From the NCBI RefSeq assembly GCF_000311785.1, contig NZ_HE978541.1:16312-48564 (forward strand): DNA of 32,253 nucleotides. The letters are read 5' to 3'. The position numbers and the translations under genes were made by a program. The stretch comes from Brevibacillus massiliensis (GTDB lineage Bacteria; Bacillota; Bacilli; Brevibacillales; Brevibacillaceae). The notes below the pieces were generated by a model. That model was not told the DNA's origin and ran no database searches. It saw only the letters and a list, made by a program, of their open reading frames with translations. The number at the start of each line of letters is the position of its first letter. Position 1 is the first letter of the stretch. This document shows positions 7,318 through 15,745 of the stretch, piece by piece.

Positions 7318-7854
7318 ATGAGCACAGTAACCTATACCACGATGGATTCGCCAATTGGTACCCTGTTGCTGGCGTCAACGGAACAGGGGTTGTGTTTTGT
7401 CGAGTTTGCGGGCGGGGATACAGCGTTTATCGCCCTGCAAAGATGGTGCAGAAGGTGGCATCTTGCAGGCGATCCTGTTCGGGACGAAGCCGGCAGCCTC
7501 GCTGCGCAGACCCAGTTGGATGAGTACTTTGCCGGGAAGCGACGTTCATTTGACCTGCCCCTGGACTTGTACGGCACACCGTTTCAAAAGGCTGTCTGGC
7601 AGGAGTTGACGCGGATACCATACGGCCAGACGCGTTCTTACAAGGAGATTGCCATGGCGCTGGGCGCCGTCAAGGCTGTCAGGGCCATTGGCGGGGCCAA
7701 TAACCGCAACCCGATTCCGATCGTGGTTCCTTGCCATCGGGTGATCGGCTCTAATGGAGCGCTGGTCGGATACGGCGGCGGTCTATCCATCAAGCAACAC
7801 CTGCTGACACTGGAAGGCTGGCTGAAACCTGAACAGATCGTTTCTACACGGTAA
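7318..7854 (+). CDS. ogt: Methylated-DNA--protein-cysteine methyltransferase (178 aa)
   Basis: Repairs O6-alkylguanine by irreversible transfer of the alkyl group to its own cysteine. The active-site motif PIPIVVPCHRVIGSNGALVGYGGGL is complete, and the winged-helix DNA-binding part is seen in FQKAVWQELTRIPYGQTRSYKEIA and AVRAIGGANNRNP, with the arginine finger in KAVRAIGG. Length is normal for the Ogt/AdaB type. ATG at 7318 follows CAGGAGG. It lies downstream of the broken adaA, so it may once have been its partner (adaB) and may have lost its adaptive control. Confidence 0.93.
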   Translation: MSTVTYTTMDSPIGTLLLASTEQGLCFVEFAGGDTAFIALQRWCRRWHLAGDPVRDEAGSLAAQTQLDEYFAGKRRSFDLPLDLYGTPFQKAVWQELTRIPYGQTRSYKEIAMALGAVKAVRAIGGANNRNPIPIVVPCHRVIGSNGALVGYGGGLSIKQHLLTLEGWLKPEQIVSTR

Positions 7855-7883
7855 AATCGCAGCATACACTTGCAAAGAAGGAA

Positions 7884-8966
7884 GTGTACGGTTCTGCCTT
7901 CAGAGTAATGCGAGTGGTGGTGTTGAGCGTGGATACATCGTGGAAGGAACAGATCAAAGAGTATCTGGCGGCGGTCAATCAGGCATATGTTAACGGGAAG
8001 GATGAGTTGGCGGCTCCCTTTTTTTCAGCAGGAGCAGCGTCTCAAAACGAGCGGGAACGGCTGCAGCGGGCAAAGGAACAAAATCAGGCCCGCGGGGTTC
8101 ACCTACTTGCGGCCAAAATGCATGCTGTGCCGCTACAAATCGTACAAATTGGCGGAAATCGGGTAGAGGCACTGATCAGGGTTCACCACCAGCTTCACTA
8201 CATGCAGCAAGACAGGGCCTTTTTACAGGAGTTGTCGCATGTTCAGCTTGTAAAGCTGATGCGGGACGGGGAACATTGGTCTTTTCTCGATACATGGGGC
8301 GAGTTTTTTCCTGCAGAACAAGCAGAAGGGCAAGACCATCACCAAGAGGATGAACCGGACGGCGGTCGGGAAGACATGGAAGCGGGAGCGCATGCAGAGG
8401 AAGCAGAGGGTGAAGAACCAGACGGCGACGCCACCTCCGGACCGGTTGAAGTGGCTTATGCGGCAGGGGGATACGATCGACAGCAGGCGGTCGCTTATGC
8501 CGAGACCTACTGGAATTCGCCTAATCCGGCATTCAAGGTGTTTGTCGATGACGATTGCACCAACTTTATTTCGCAATGCTTGTATGCGGGCGGGATTCCG
8601 ATGGTGTATACCGGCAGCCGCAGCCAGGGCTGGTGGTATCGCGGCGGATCCAATCCGGACTGGAGCTACAGTTGGACGGTAGCCCACAGCCTCTACTGGC
8701 TGTTGAAGTCCGGCAAGGCTCCCTTTTACGCCACGGTATTGTCCGACCCTGCGGAGCTGGAACCTGGAGACGTGATCAGCTACGACTTTGAAGGGGATGG
8801 GCGCTGGGATCACAGCGCAATCGTTACGGCAAAAGACAGTTTGGGGCAGCCGCTGGTCAATGCCCATACCAACAGCAGCCGCCAGCGGTACTGGGAATAC
8901 CGTGATTCTCCGGACTACACCAGCAATATTCGCTACAGCTTTTTTCACATTTACGGGCAGGCTTGA
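7884..8966 (+). CDS. Amidase_6-domain protein (putative cysteine amidase)
   Basis: The C-terminal half (about 195-355) matches the putative amidase domain PF12671: a conserved Cys in DDDCTNFISQCLYAGG and a His in GDGRWDHSAIV, with NAHTN after it, as in papain-like NlpC/P60-related amidases. The N-terminal part (about 16-135) is a small alpha/beta domain found in other Bacillales members. A very acidic, low-complexity linker joins them (about 145-190, rich in E, D, G, H). No signal peptide is visible. The start is uncertain: GTG 7884, ATG 7908 and GTG 7929 are all in frame, and the family favours a start close to DTSWKEQIKEYL, hence perhaps 7929. Its substrate is unknown; cell-wall peptides are one possibility. 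Confidence 0.75.
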   Translation: MYGSAFRVMRVVVLSVDTSWKEQIKEYLAAVNQAYVNGKDELAAPFFSAGAASQNERERLQRAKEQNQARGVHLLAAKMHAVPLQIVQIGGNRVEALIRVHHQLHYMQQDRAFLQELSHVQLVKLMRDGEHWSFLDTWGEFFPAEQAEGQDHHQEDEPDGGREDMEAGAHAEEAEGEEPDGDATSGPVEVAYAAGGYDRQQAVAYAETYWNSPNPAFKVFVDDDCTNFISQCLYAGGIPMVYTGSRSQGWWYRGGSNPDWSYSWTVAHSLYWLLKSGKAPFYATVLSDPAELEPGDVISYDFEGDGRWDHSAIVTAKDSLGQPLVNAHTNSSRQRYWEYRDSPDYTSNIRYSFFHIYGQA

Positions 8967-9000
8967 GCAGTCTGGCCGTCTGAACACAGATTCCTGTCAA

Positions 9001-9038
9001 AAAGCCTCCGTTCAGCGGTTAACGGAAGCTTTTTTTTT
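9001..9038 (+). terminator. Rho-independent terminator after the Amidase_6 gene
   Basis: AAAGCCTCCGTT (9001-9012), loop CAGCGGTT, AACGGAAGCTTT (9021-9032) with one mismatch, then a run of T. It separates this gene from trmL. Confidence 0.8.
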
Positions 9039-9126
9039 GGAGGCAGGTCGGCAGGCAGGAAGGTTCGCAATCCCGCTTGACAGTTTGTATAATAGATGGT
9101 GAGTATGGACGAGGTGAAGAACGAAT

Positions 9127-9597
9127 ATGGCTTTGCATATTGTACTGCACGAACCGTTAATTCCTGCGAATACGGGCAATATTGCCCGGACCTGTGCTGC
9201 CACCGGCACTCATCTGCATCTGATCCACCCGCTCGGTTTTTCCACCGATGATCGATATCTGAAACGGGCCGGTCTCGACTATTGGCATGCGGTTTCGATT
9301 CATTATCACGATAGTTTTGCCCATTTTGAACAAGAGCACGGCGGGCATGCCGACAGATTCTTTTTCGTCGAAACCTCCGGCGACAAGCATTATACCGATA
9401 TCTCTTTTCGCGACGGCGACTACATCATCCTGGGGAAGGAGACGGCCGGGCTGCCGGAAGAGATCATTCAGCGGTACCCGGGCCAAACCGTCCGGATTCC
9501 CATGGGAGGAGCGACCCGCTCGATCAATTTGTCCAACTGTGCCGCCATTGTCGTTTACGAGGCGCTCAGGCAAATCGGGTTTCCCGGCCTTGACTAA
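9127..9597 (+). CDS. trmL: tRNA (cytidine/uridine(34)-2'-O)-methyltransferase (156 aa)
   Basis: Methylates the 2'-OH of the wobble base of certain tRNA-Leu species. It has the three SPOUT/TrmD-fold knot motifs: NTGNIARTCAATG (15-27), LGKETAGLPEEI (about 101-112) and IPMGGATRSINLSNCAAIVV (about 122-141). The length is that of the minimal TrmL (YibK/CspR) family with no extra RNA-binding domain. ATG at 9127 follows GAGGTGAAGAACGAAT. A TATAAT at 9088-9093 lies about 35 bases ahead and probably belongs to its promoter, although no good -35 element is seen at the usual distance. Note that the window also holds a broken tRNA-Leu(CAA) gene, a member of the tRNA class this enzyme modifies. Confidence 0.9.
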   Translation: MALHIVLHEPLIPANTGNIARTCAATGTHLHLIHPLGFSTDDRYLKRAGLDYWHAVSIHYHDSFAHFEQEHGGHADRFFFVETSGDKHYTDISFRDGDYIILGKETAGLPEEIIQRYPGQTVRIPMGGATRSINLSNCAAIVVYEALRQIGFPGLD

Positions 9598-9638
9598 TCT
9601 CAGGGGAGCATACCACAACAAAAGGAGCAATCTGCGCG

Positions 9639-10364
9639 ATGAAAAAAGCGACGACGATCTTGTTTGATCTGGACGGCACTCTGCTGGAGATGTGGACGGA
9701 GCCGTTTGTCAAAGGCTATCTGAAGGAACTGGGCGCATATGTGGGGGACCGCTTTGACACCGAGACATTGCTGCGGCTGATCTGGGATGCGACTCATGCC
9801 GTGATCGCCAACAAGGATCCTGATGTGACCAATGAAGAGGTTTTCATTGAACGTTTCGTCAGCAAAAGCGGAGTGGAAAAAGAGGAAATTTGGCCTGTGT
9901 TTGAAGCGTTCTATCGCGAGGTGTTTCCTGCTCTTTCCCATTTGGCCTTCCCATCGCCCCTGGCTAAAAAAATCGTTGCGGCCGCCAAGGAACAAGGCTT
10001 TTGCGTCGTTGTAGCCACCAATCCTATCTTTCCACGCGATGCGATTCACAGCCGATTGGCCTGGATCGACTTGTCGCCCGGCGATTTTGAGCTGGTAACG
10101 GTGTATGAAGAATCCCACTTTACCAAGCCGCACCTTGACTATTACCGGGAAATTTGTCAAAAACTGAATGTGTCGCCGGACGAATGCGTCATGGTCGGCA
10201 ATCACATGCAGGAGGATATGGTTGCGGGCCAACTGGGCATGAAGACGTTTCTCGTCAACAATTACCAGGAAGACCGCGGGGAGCCTGTGTACCCTGTGGA
10301 TCAGCGCGGCTCGCTGGAAGAGCTGTATCAGGCGATATCCCGGCGGACGGGTGTATTTGCGTAA
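9639..10364 (+). CDS. HAD-superfamily hydrolase (241 aa)
   Basis: A haloacid-dehalogenase-type phosphatase. Motif I is ILFDLDGTLLEM (7-18), with the nucleophile Asp and the acid/base Asp. Motif II is VVVATNP (about 121-127). The conserved Lys is in TKPHLDYYREI (about 162-172). Motif IV is MVGNHMQEDMVAG (about 183-195), where the more usual GN/GD-D..D pattern has His in place of the first Asp but keeps ED. The alpha-helical cap sits between motifs I and II. The substrate is not predictable. ATG at 9639 lies about 40 bases after trmL, and the two are probably co-transcribed. The gene ends at a strong terminator. Confidence 0.8.
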   Translation: MKKATTILFDLDGTLLEMWTEPFVKGYLKELGAYVGDRFDTETLLRLIWDATHAVIANKDPDVTNEEVFIERFVSKSGVEKEEIWPVFEAFYREVFPALSHLAFPSPLAKKIVAAAKEQGFCVVVATNPIFPRDAIHSRLAWIDLSPGDFELVTVYEESHFTKPHLDYYREICQKLNVSPDECVMVGNHMQEDMVAGQLGMKTFLVNNYQEDRGEPVYPVDQRGSLEELYQAISRRTGVFA

Positions 10365-10411
10365 AAAAGCTTCCTCTAAAGAGATGCGGTCTCTCTAGAG
10401 GAAGCTTTTTT
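10363..10411. terminator. Strong bidirectional terminator
   Basis: A perfect 16-base stem: AAAAAAGCTTCCTCTA (10363-10378) and its complement at 10396-10411, with an extra AGAGA/TCTCT pairing in the loop. Flanking A and T runs make it work on both strands, for the HAD gene and for the small minus-strand gene that stops at 10425. Confidence 0.9.
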
Positions 10412-10424
10412 GGTTTGGACGGTT

Positions 10425-10517
10425 CTACAGATTGAATGTCTTGTCCTCGTTGTAACCAGCCGTAAGAATGGCGGTGAGGAACAGAGCGAACACAACGGCA
10501 ACGATAAAGGTACCCAT
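10425..10517 (-). CDS. Small single-pass membrane peptide (30 aa)
   Basis: ATG at 10517 is preceded on the minus strand by AAAGGAGTATCGGT, an excellent ribosome binding site. The product has one hydrophobic span, FIVAVVFALFLTAILTAG (4-21), and a short polar tail NEDKTFNL. A matching promoter (TTGCAA, 16 bases, TATAAT) lies upstream and a strong terminator downstream, so the whole unit looks like a real gene. I do not recognise the family. It resembles in size the tiny membrane proteins of spore formers, but it lacks the usual YjcZ-type motif. It sits beside prkA-yhbH, which is only a hint of a link to sporulation. Confidence 0.65.
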   Translation of the reverse strand: MGTFIVAVVFALFLTAILTAGYNEDKTFNL

Positions 10518-10550
10518 ACCGATACTCCTTTCAATCCCTTCTTCCCTCAC

Positions 10551-10578
10551 ATTATACCGTAGCTTTTCCCGATTGCAA
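10551..10578 (-). promoter_or_regulatory. Promoter of the 30-residue membrane peptide gene
   Basis: Read on the minus strand: TTGCAA (10573-10578), 16-base spacer, TATAAT (10551-10556). It lies 34 bases before the ATG. Confidence 0.6.
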
Positions 10579-10776
10579 ACCGCCTACTCGCGGGGACTAT
10601 GGCAGTTTTGTTGCCAGTGCTCTTTTTACGCTGATGAGTTACATCTTCTGTGGAATTGCATAAATATAGGGAAAGGCTCACTCATCCAGTTTTAAGAATG
10701 CAGGGTTCAGGCGGGACATATACATGAAGTACATCGAAGGAAGAGAGATGGGCGGATCTAGGGAGGAGTGAATAAC

Positions 10777-12675
10777 ATGGATATCTTGAGACGCATCGCC
10801 GAACACCGGGCCCGTGAAGAAAGGTTGACGTGGAGAGGGACGTTCGCCGAATACCTAGAATTGGTTCGCAAAAATCCGTTGATTGCACAAACAGCTCATT
10901 CCCGTGTTTATAATATGATAAAAAGTGCTGGCGTAGAAGAAAATGAAGATGGAACGCGTTCTTACAAGTTTTTTGGCCGGGAAATCTTCGGCTTGGACCG
11001 TGCCATCGAACGGTTGGTTGAGGAGTATTTTCATTCTGCTGCCAGGAGGCTGGACGTTCGCAAGCGGATCTTGCTCTTAATGGGACCGGTCAGCGGCGGG
11101 AAGTCGACGATTGTGACGATGCTGAAACGAGGCTTGGAGGATTTTAGCCGTACCGATGAAGGAGCAGTCTACGCACTGGACGGATGTCCGATGCAAGAGG
11201 AACCGCTCCACCTCATTCCCCGCGAATTGCGCCCTGAGATCGAGGCTGAACTGGGAGTCAAAATTGAAGGTGAGCTGACCCCGTACAACCGCATGAGACT
11301 GGAGACAGAATTTAACGGACGGATTGAAGATTTTCCGGTGCGCCGCGTCCTGTTTTCGGAGGCCGAACGCGTCGGAATTGGCACATTTAGTCCGTCAGAT
11401 CCGAAATCGCAAGACATTGCCGACCTGACAGGAAGCATTGATTTTTCGACGATTACGAAGTACGGTTCTGAATCTGACCCGCGGGCCTATCGTTTTGATG
11501 GCGAGTTAAACAAGGCAAACCGTGGGTTAATGGAATTTCAAGAGATGTTAAAATGCGACGAGAAGTTCTTGTGGCATCTGTTGTCGCTTACGCAGGAAGG
11601 GAATTTTAAAGCGGGGCGTTTCGCGCTTATCTCGGCGGATGAACTTATTATTGCTCATACGAACGAAGCGGAGTATAAGTCATTTATTGCCAACAAGAAA
11701 AATGAGGCACTTCAGTCGCGGATTATCGTCATGTCAGTGCCGTACAATCTGCGGGTCTCCGATGAGGAGAAAATTTATCACAAGCTGATTAAACAGTCAG
11801 ACTTGAGCCATGTGCATATCGCTCCCCACGCGCTTCGGGCAGCCGCTATCTTCTCCATCCTGACGCGATTGAAGGAGACGAAGAAACAAGGGGTCGATCT
11901 GCTGAAAAAGATGCGCCTGTACGACGGGGAGACGCTGGAAGGATTTAAGGGCTCCGACCTGGAAGAGCTGCGCAACGAACACGTCGACGAGGGCATGTCG
12001 GGAATCGACCCGCGTTACGTCATCAACCGGATTTCCAGCGCTTTGATTCGGCGGGATACCGAGTGCATCAATGCGCTTGACATTCTTCGGGCATTGAAGG
12101 AAGGGCTTGACCAGCATCCGTCCATCACGAAAGAACAGCGGGAGCGGTATCTCAACTTTATCTCGGCAGCCCGCAAAGAGTTCGACGAGCTGGCGAAGAA
12201 AGAAGTGCAAAAAGCGTTTGTCTACAGCTATGAAGAATCGGCCAAGACGATGATGGACAATTACCTGGATAACGTCGAGGCGTTTTGCAACATGAACAAA
12301 ATGCGCGACCCGGTAACCGGGGAGGAAATGGATCCCGATGAGCGTCTGATGCGTTCCATCGAGGAGCAAATCGGCATTTCCGAAAACGCCAAGCGGGCGT
12401 TTCGCGAGGAAATTCTCATCCGCATATCCGCTTATGCCCGGAAAGGCAAACGCTTTGACTACAGTACGCACGATCGCTTGCGCGAGGCGATTGAGAAAAA
12501 ATTGTTTGCCGATCTGAAGGACGTCGTGAAAATTACTACCTCAACAAAGACACCTGACGAAAACCAGTTAAAGAAAATCAACGAAGTAACCAAGCGGTTA
12601 ATCGAGGAACACAGCTACTGCCCCACCTGTGCAAATGAGCTTCTCCGCTACGTAGGAAGTTTGTTAAACAGATAA
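10777..12675 (+). CDS. prkA: PrkA AAA+ protein (serine kinase/protease-like, sporulation) (632 aa)
   Basis: Very close to Bacillus PrkA along its whole length. The AAA+ domain has Walker [10 protein letters not shown] (103-111), followed by [32 protein letters not shown] and [21 protein letters not shown]. The C-terminal PrkA domain includes [21 protein letters not shown] and [22 protein letters not shown]. Known work links PrkA to spore formation and describes it as a Ser kinase or as an AAA+ protease-like protein; which activity matters is debated. ATG at 10777 sits 8 bases after GGGAGGAG; a GTG at 10768 would overlap that site, so it is rejected. yhbH follows after about 20 bases. In B. 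subtilis this pair is expressed in the mother cell. Confidence 0.95.
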   Translation: MDILRRIAEHRAREERLTWRGTFAEYLELVRKNPLIAQTAHSRVYNMIKSAGVEENEDGTRSYKFFGREIFGLDRAIERLVEEYFHSAARRLDVRKRILLLMGPVSGGKSTIVTMLKRGLEDFSRTDEGAVYALDGCPMQEEPLHLIPRELRPEIEAELGVKIEGELTPYNRMRLETEFNGRIEDFPVRRVLFSEAERVGIGTFSPSDPKSQDIADLTGSIDFSTITKYGSESDPRAYRFDGELNKANRGLMEFQEMLKCDEKFLWHLLSLTQEGNFKAGRFALISADELIIAHTNEAEYKSFIANKKNEALQSRIIVMSVPYNLRVSDEEKIYHKLIKQSDLSHVHIAPHALRAAAIFSILTRLKETKKQGVDLLKKMRLYDGETLEGFKGSDLEELRNEHVDEGMSGIDPRYVINRISSALIRRDTECINALDILRALKEGLDQHPSITKEQRERYLNFISAARKEFDELAKKEVQKAFVYSYEESAKTMMDNYLDNVEAFCNMNKMRDPVTGEEMDPDERLMRSIEEQIGISENAKRAFREEILIRISAYARKGKRFDYSTHDRLREAIEKKLFADLKDVVKITTSTKTPDENQLKKINEVTKRLIEEHSYCPTCANELLRYVGSLLNR

Positions 12676-12694
12676 AGGAGGGGGCTTGAGACGC

Positions 12695-13849
12695 ATGAAC
12701 GATGGCACATTCATCGTTTCAAAAGAAGATTGGTCGCTTCACCGCAAAGGACATCAAGACCAAACCCGTCACCAGGAAAAAGTAAAAGAAGCCATCAAGA
12801 AAAATTTGCCGGACCTCGTCAGCGAGGAGAGCATTATCATGTCAAATGGGCGGGACGTGGTGAAGATCCCGATTCGCTCATTGGATGAATACCGATTCCG
12901 CTATAATTTTCAAAAAGGGCAGCATGGCGGTCAGGGCAAAGGCAACACGAAGGTAGGGGACGTCATCGCGAAGGATGGCGACCCCGCCCAGGCCCCCGGC
13001 AAAGGCTCCGGGGCCGGAGATCAGCCGGGCGCTGATTACTATGAGGCGGAAATTACCGTCGAAGAGCTGGAAGAGATCCTCTTCGCCGAACTGGAGCTGC
13101 CCAATCTGCAGCAAAAGGACAACGACCAAATCATCGTAGAGGAAACGCGGTTTAACGATGTGCGAAAAAAAGGCCTGATGAGCAATATAGACAAAAAGCG
13201 GACATTGATTGCCGCGATCCGGCGCAACGGTTTGGCTGGCTATGACGACCTGCGGCTTGGCATCTCCGATGAAGACCTGCGGTTTAAAACCTGGGAAGAA
13301 ATCGTCAAACCGCACTCCAATGCGGTGATTATCGCCATGATGGATACCTCGGGTTCGATGGGAATTTTTGAGAAGTACATCGCCCGCAGCTTCTTCTTCT
13401 GGATGCTCCGCTTTTTGCGGACAAAGTACGAAAAGGTAGAAATAGTCTTTATCGCTCACCACACCGAAGCCAAGGAAGTAACGGAGGATGCCTTTTTCTC
13501 CAAAGGGGAGAGCGGAGGGACGATCTGTTCTTCCGCTTACCGGAAGGCGCTGGAGATTATCGATGCGCGTTACCCCACCTCGCAGTACAACATCTACCCG
13601 TTCCACTTCTCCGACGGCGATAACCTCACCTCTGACAATGAGCGCTGCGTCAAGCTGGTCAAGGAACTGATGGATCGCTGCAATCTGTTCGGATACGGCG
13701 AAGTCAATCAGTACAATCGCCACAGCACGCTGATGTCGGCTTACCGCCACATCAAAGAGCCGAAGTTCATGCATTGTGTGATTCGCGAGAAGGGCGAGGT
13801 GTACAAGGCGCTGCGGACGTTTTTCGGGAAGAGGGAAGAAGCGGTGTAG
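12695..13849 (+). CDS. yhbH: YhbH sporulation protein (UPF0229/YeaH-like) (384 aa)
   Basis: Partner of PrkA, homologous to Bacillus YhbH and E. coli YeaH. The N-terminal part [18 protein letters not shown] and the segment [22 protein letters not shown] are strongly family-specific. A Gly/Gln-rich linker lies at about 75-113. A von Willebrand factor A-like domain contains the metal-binding motif DTSGSMG (about 217-223), and [20 protein letters not shown] follows. ATG at 12695 lies 10 bases after AAGGAGGGGG; a TTG at 12686 is too close to that site. It probably forms an operon with prkA. The 3' end is overlapped on the other strand by an over-long LysR reading frame, which is likely an artefact of a lost stop. 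Confidence 0.93.
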   Translation: MNDGTFIVSKEDWSLHRKGHQDQTRHQEKVKEAIKKNLPDLVSEESIIMSNGRDVVKIPIRSLDEYRFRYNFQKGQHGGQGKGNTKVGDVIAKDGDPAQAPGKGSGAGDQPGADYYEAEITVEELEEILFAELELPNLQQKDNDQIIVEETRFNDVRKKGLMSNIDKKRTLIAAIRRNGLAGYDDLRLGISDEDLRFKTWEEIVKPHSNAVIIAMMDTSGSMGIFEKYIARSFFFWMLRFLRTKYEKVEIVFIAHHTEAKEVTEDAFFSKGESGGTICSSAYRKALEIIDARYPTSQYNIYPFHFSDGDNLTSDNERCVKLVKELMDRCNLFGYGEVNQYNRHSTLMSAYRHIKEPKFMHCVIREKGEVYKALRTFFGKREEAV

Positions 13850-14855
13850 GGTGTGTGAAATCGCGAAGCCCAGTCCTATAAAGAGGATTGGGCTTTTTTT
13901 GGGCAAATTGGCGTTTCGTTTTGGACAGTGTCTCTTGGCGATCAGAGTCATGAATCGCAACAATCTCTCGAATAACATCTAAAAATCTTTGGGTAACGGC
14001 AGTCGTGTAACGATTTTTTACCGTTATCAAGCTGGATCGGGTGAGCAGGGTTTGCGAAGAAATTGGGATCAACGGAGGAAGCCCGGGAAGATGCAGTTCT
14101 TGAAAACACTGTGGGACAAACGTAATCCCGATGCCGTTTTTAACCATCAGCAGCATTGGTAAAATTTCGGTTCCCCAATAGATAATGTCTGGATAAAAAC
14201 CCGACGTCTGACAGGACTCAATCACTTGATCCGAGATGCCATGACCAAATGTTGTCGTGAGCAGTAAGAATTTTTCATCCTTCAAATCGTGCATGTGAAT
14301 CGAGGGTTGTGTTAAAAGGCGATGATCAGGCGGTAAAGCGAGCAGCAGCGGTTCCAATTGAAGCGGTGAAATATCCAAATCGTCAGCGCGAAAAACGCCC
14401 CTGATAATTCCGACATCGAGGGTGTGGTTTCTCAGTTCTCGAACAATGAAGGCAGAGTTGCCCACTCTAACCCGAATTTGTATATTTGGCGCTATTTTTC
14501 GCAGCCGTTCAACTACTTTCGGGATAATGAAGAGATTGGCGGAGCCTGTACAGCCAATATGAACAACACCGCGCATCCCCTCGTGTTGTTCAACCAATTC
14601 CTGGACGATGTTTTCCGATGATTTTACCAACTCTTTGGCGCGATTATAAAGCAAACGTCCGGTATCTGTTAAGATCAGGCGCTTCCCGTGTCGAACGAAC
14701 AAGGTAACATTCAGGGAATCTTCCAGTTTTCGTATCAGAGTACTCAAAGGGGGCTGTGTCATATTTAACAAGACGGCCGCTTTTGAAATACTTCCTTCTT
14801 CGACGACTGTAATAAAGCAGCGCAACTTGTGAAACTCCAGACTCATGTTCTCCAT
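13767..14855 (-). CDS. LysR-family transcriptional regulator, probably over-extended at its C-terminus
   Basis: N-terminal winged helix-turn-helix (about 5-65) with [20 protein letters not shown] and [24 protein letters not shown], followed by a periplasmic-binding-like effector domain (about 95-300). ATG at 14855 follows GGGAGGGGCAAAAC. It is divergent from the catabolic operon starting at 15002, the usual arrangement for a LysR activator, with palindromes between them. As read, the frame runs 362 residues, through the yhbH terminator and over yhbH itself. One more base in the A7/T7 run at 13894-13900 would end the protein at TAG 13876-13878 with tail AQKKAQSSL (about 326 aa), which is more natural. 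The inducer is unknown. Confidence 0.85.
   Translation of the reverse strand: MENMSLEFHKLRCFITVVEEGSISKAAVLLNMTQPPLSTLIRKLEDSLNVTLFVRHGKRLILTDTGRLLYNRAKELVKSSENIVQELVEQHEGMRGVVHIGCTGSANLFIIPKVVERLRKIAPNIQIRVRVGNSAFIVRELRNHTLDVGIIRGVFRADDLDISPLQLEPLLLALPPDHRLLTQPSIHMHDLKDEKFLLLTTTFGHGISDQVIESCQTSGFYPDIIYWGTEILPMLLMVKNGIGITFVPQCFQELHLPGLPPLIPISSQTLLTRSSLITVKNRYTTAVTQRFLDVIREIVAIHDSDRQETLSKTKRQFAQKKPNPLYRTGLRDFTHPTPLLPSSRKTSAAPCTPRPSRESHNA
13866..13900 (+). terminator. Terminator of prkA-yhbH
   Basis: AAGCCCAGTCCT (13866-13877), loop ATAAAG, AGGATTGGGCTT (13884-13895), with a single G-T pair, then T. The T run (13894-13900, seven T) matters for the end of the convergent LysR gene. Confidence 0.85.
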
Positions 14856-14902
14856 GTTTTGCCCCTCCCTTATTTCGCTGCATCTTGACCATCAGAAAAG
14901 TC

Positions 14903-14923
14903 TATATACATCAAATGTATATA
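14903..14923. promoter_or_regulatory. Inverted repeat in the LysR/SDR divergent promoter region
   Basis: Perfect 9-base arms TATATACAT and ATGTATATA separated by CAA. It is placed just upstream of the lysR start and about 40 bases ahead of the SDR promoter -10. A dyad with T and A at its ends is typical of LysR regulator sites. Confidence 0.55.
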
Positions 14924-14941
14924 AGATAGATTTATTATATA

Positions 14942-14971
14942 TTTGAAATTTCAAAAGTGTCAAATTATAAT
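14942..14971 (+). promoter_or_regulatory. Promoter of the catabolic operon with an overlapping palindrome
   Basis: TTGAAA (14943-14948), 17-base spacer, TATAAT (14966-14971). The -35 element lies inside a perfect 14-base palindrome TTTGAAATTTCAAA (14942-14955), so a bound regulator could block or contact polymerase here. Confidence 0.65.
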
Positions 14972-15001
14972 GACCTTAAACTATTGTAGGGAGGTTAAAA
15001 G

Positions 15002-15692
15002 TTGATCGCTAAATCTTTGCAGGATCAGGTTGCTGTTGTAACCGGTGGCAGCTCCGGCATTGGGCATGCGATTGTCAAGGAATTATGCAAAGCCGGCATG
15101 AAAGTGGCAATCGTGGATATCGACAAGAAAAAGGCGGAAGACTCGATCAAGGAAACGCAATGGAGGGAACGGGCAGCCGTAATGGAAACAGATTTATTCC
15201 ATACCTCTTCCCTGAGCCAGGTCGTTGAGTTTGCCGATGAGAAGTTTGGAAGAATTGATTTACTGGTAAATTGTGCCGGGATTTATCCGTCAAACCCTGT
15301 CTTGCAAGTGAATGAGGAGGCCACAGCAGCTGTTATGCCGCGGCCAGGCATTTCACATTACGCCGCCTCCAAGGCCGGTTTGGTGATGTTAACCAGGGTT
15401 TTCGCATTGGAATGGGCGGAATTTGGCATTCGCGTATTGCGATTTGTCCCGCGTAGTAGAGACAGATACCTTGCTCTCCTCTTTAACAACCGAGAGATCA
15501 CGACAGGAGCACCGCGAAAAAATATCCAAGGTCCCCCTATTGAGGGCGGCATTGCCGGATGAGATAGCGAAGAGCGTCCTTTTCTTGGCGGACAACACGT
15601 ATTCCGGCTTTATCACAGGACAAGCATTCAATATTGACGGAGGATATACTGCCGGACAGGTATATACAACCTTTGACGGCCAGAAACAATAA
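15002..15692 (+). pseudogene. Short-chain dehydrogenase/reductase gene with internal deletion and frameshift
   Basis: First gene of the catabolic operon. TTG at 15002 follows GGGAGGTTAAAAG. The N-terminal NAD(P) motif TGGSSGIGHA and the NCAG motif are normal. NCAG is followed by only about 30 residues before the active-site YAASK (in SHYAASKAGL), whereas SDR enzymes have about 65. The missing piece, about 35 residues between NEEA and AAVMPRPG near 15322, contains the catalytic Ser and the NISS motif. A frameshift then occurs near 15430-15465, from GIRV to VVETDTLLSSLTTERSRQ; the tail FITGQAFNIDGGYTAGQ is normal. It cannot be an active SDR as it stands. The start, promoter and downstream operon are intact. 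Confidence 0.85.
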
Positions 15693-15745
15693 TTGATCCT
15701 CTGTCCAATCCAAAGAGAATTTTTGAAAAAGAGGAGGACAAAATT

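Noticed and set aside
7884-8966. Amidase_6 protein as a secreted cell-wall enzyme
   Set aside because: No signal peptide or membrane span is seen at any of the three possible starts, so export is not supported.
9078-9093. TTGACA and TATAAT close together before trmL as a single promoter
   Set aside because: Only four bases separate them; they cannot serve as -35 and -10 of the same promoter. Only the TATAAT is kept as a possible -10.
10670-10776. Sigma-E promoter before prkA
   Set aside because: CATAAATA at about 10659 slightly resembles a sigma-E -10, but no convincing -35 is seen, so I do not list it, although mother-cell control is expected from the family.
12878-13978. Minus-strand open frame (366 codons) over yhbH
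   Set aside because: Antisense shadow of yhbH, whose product matches its family along its length.
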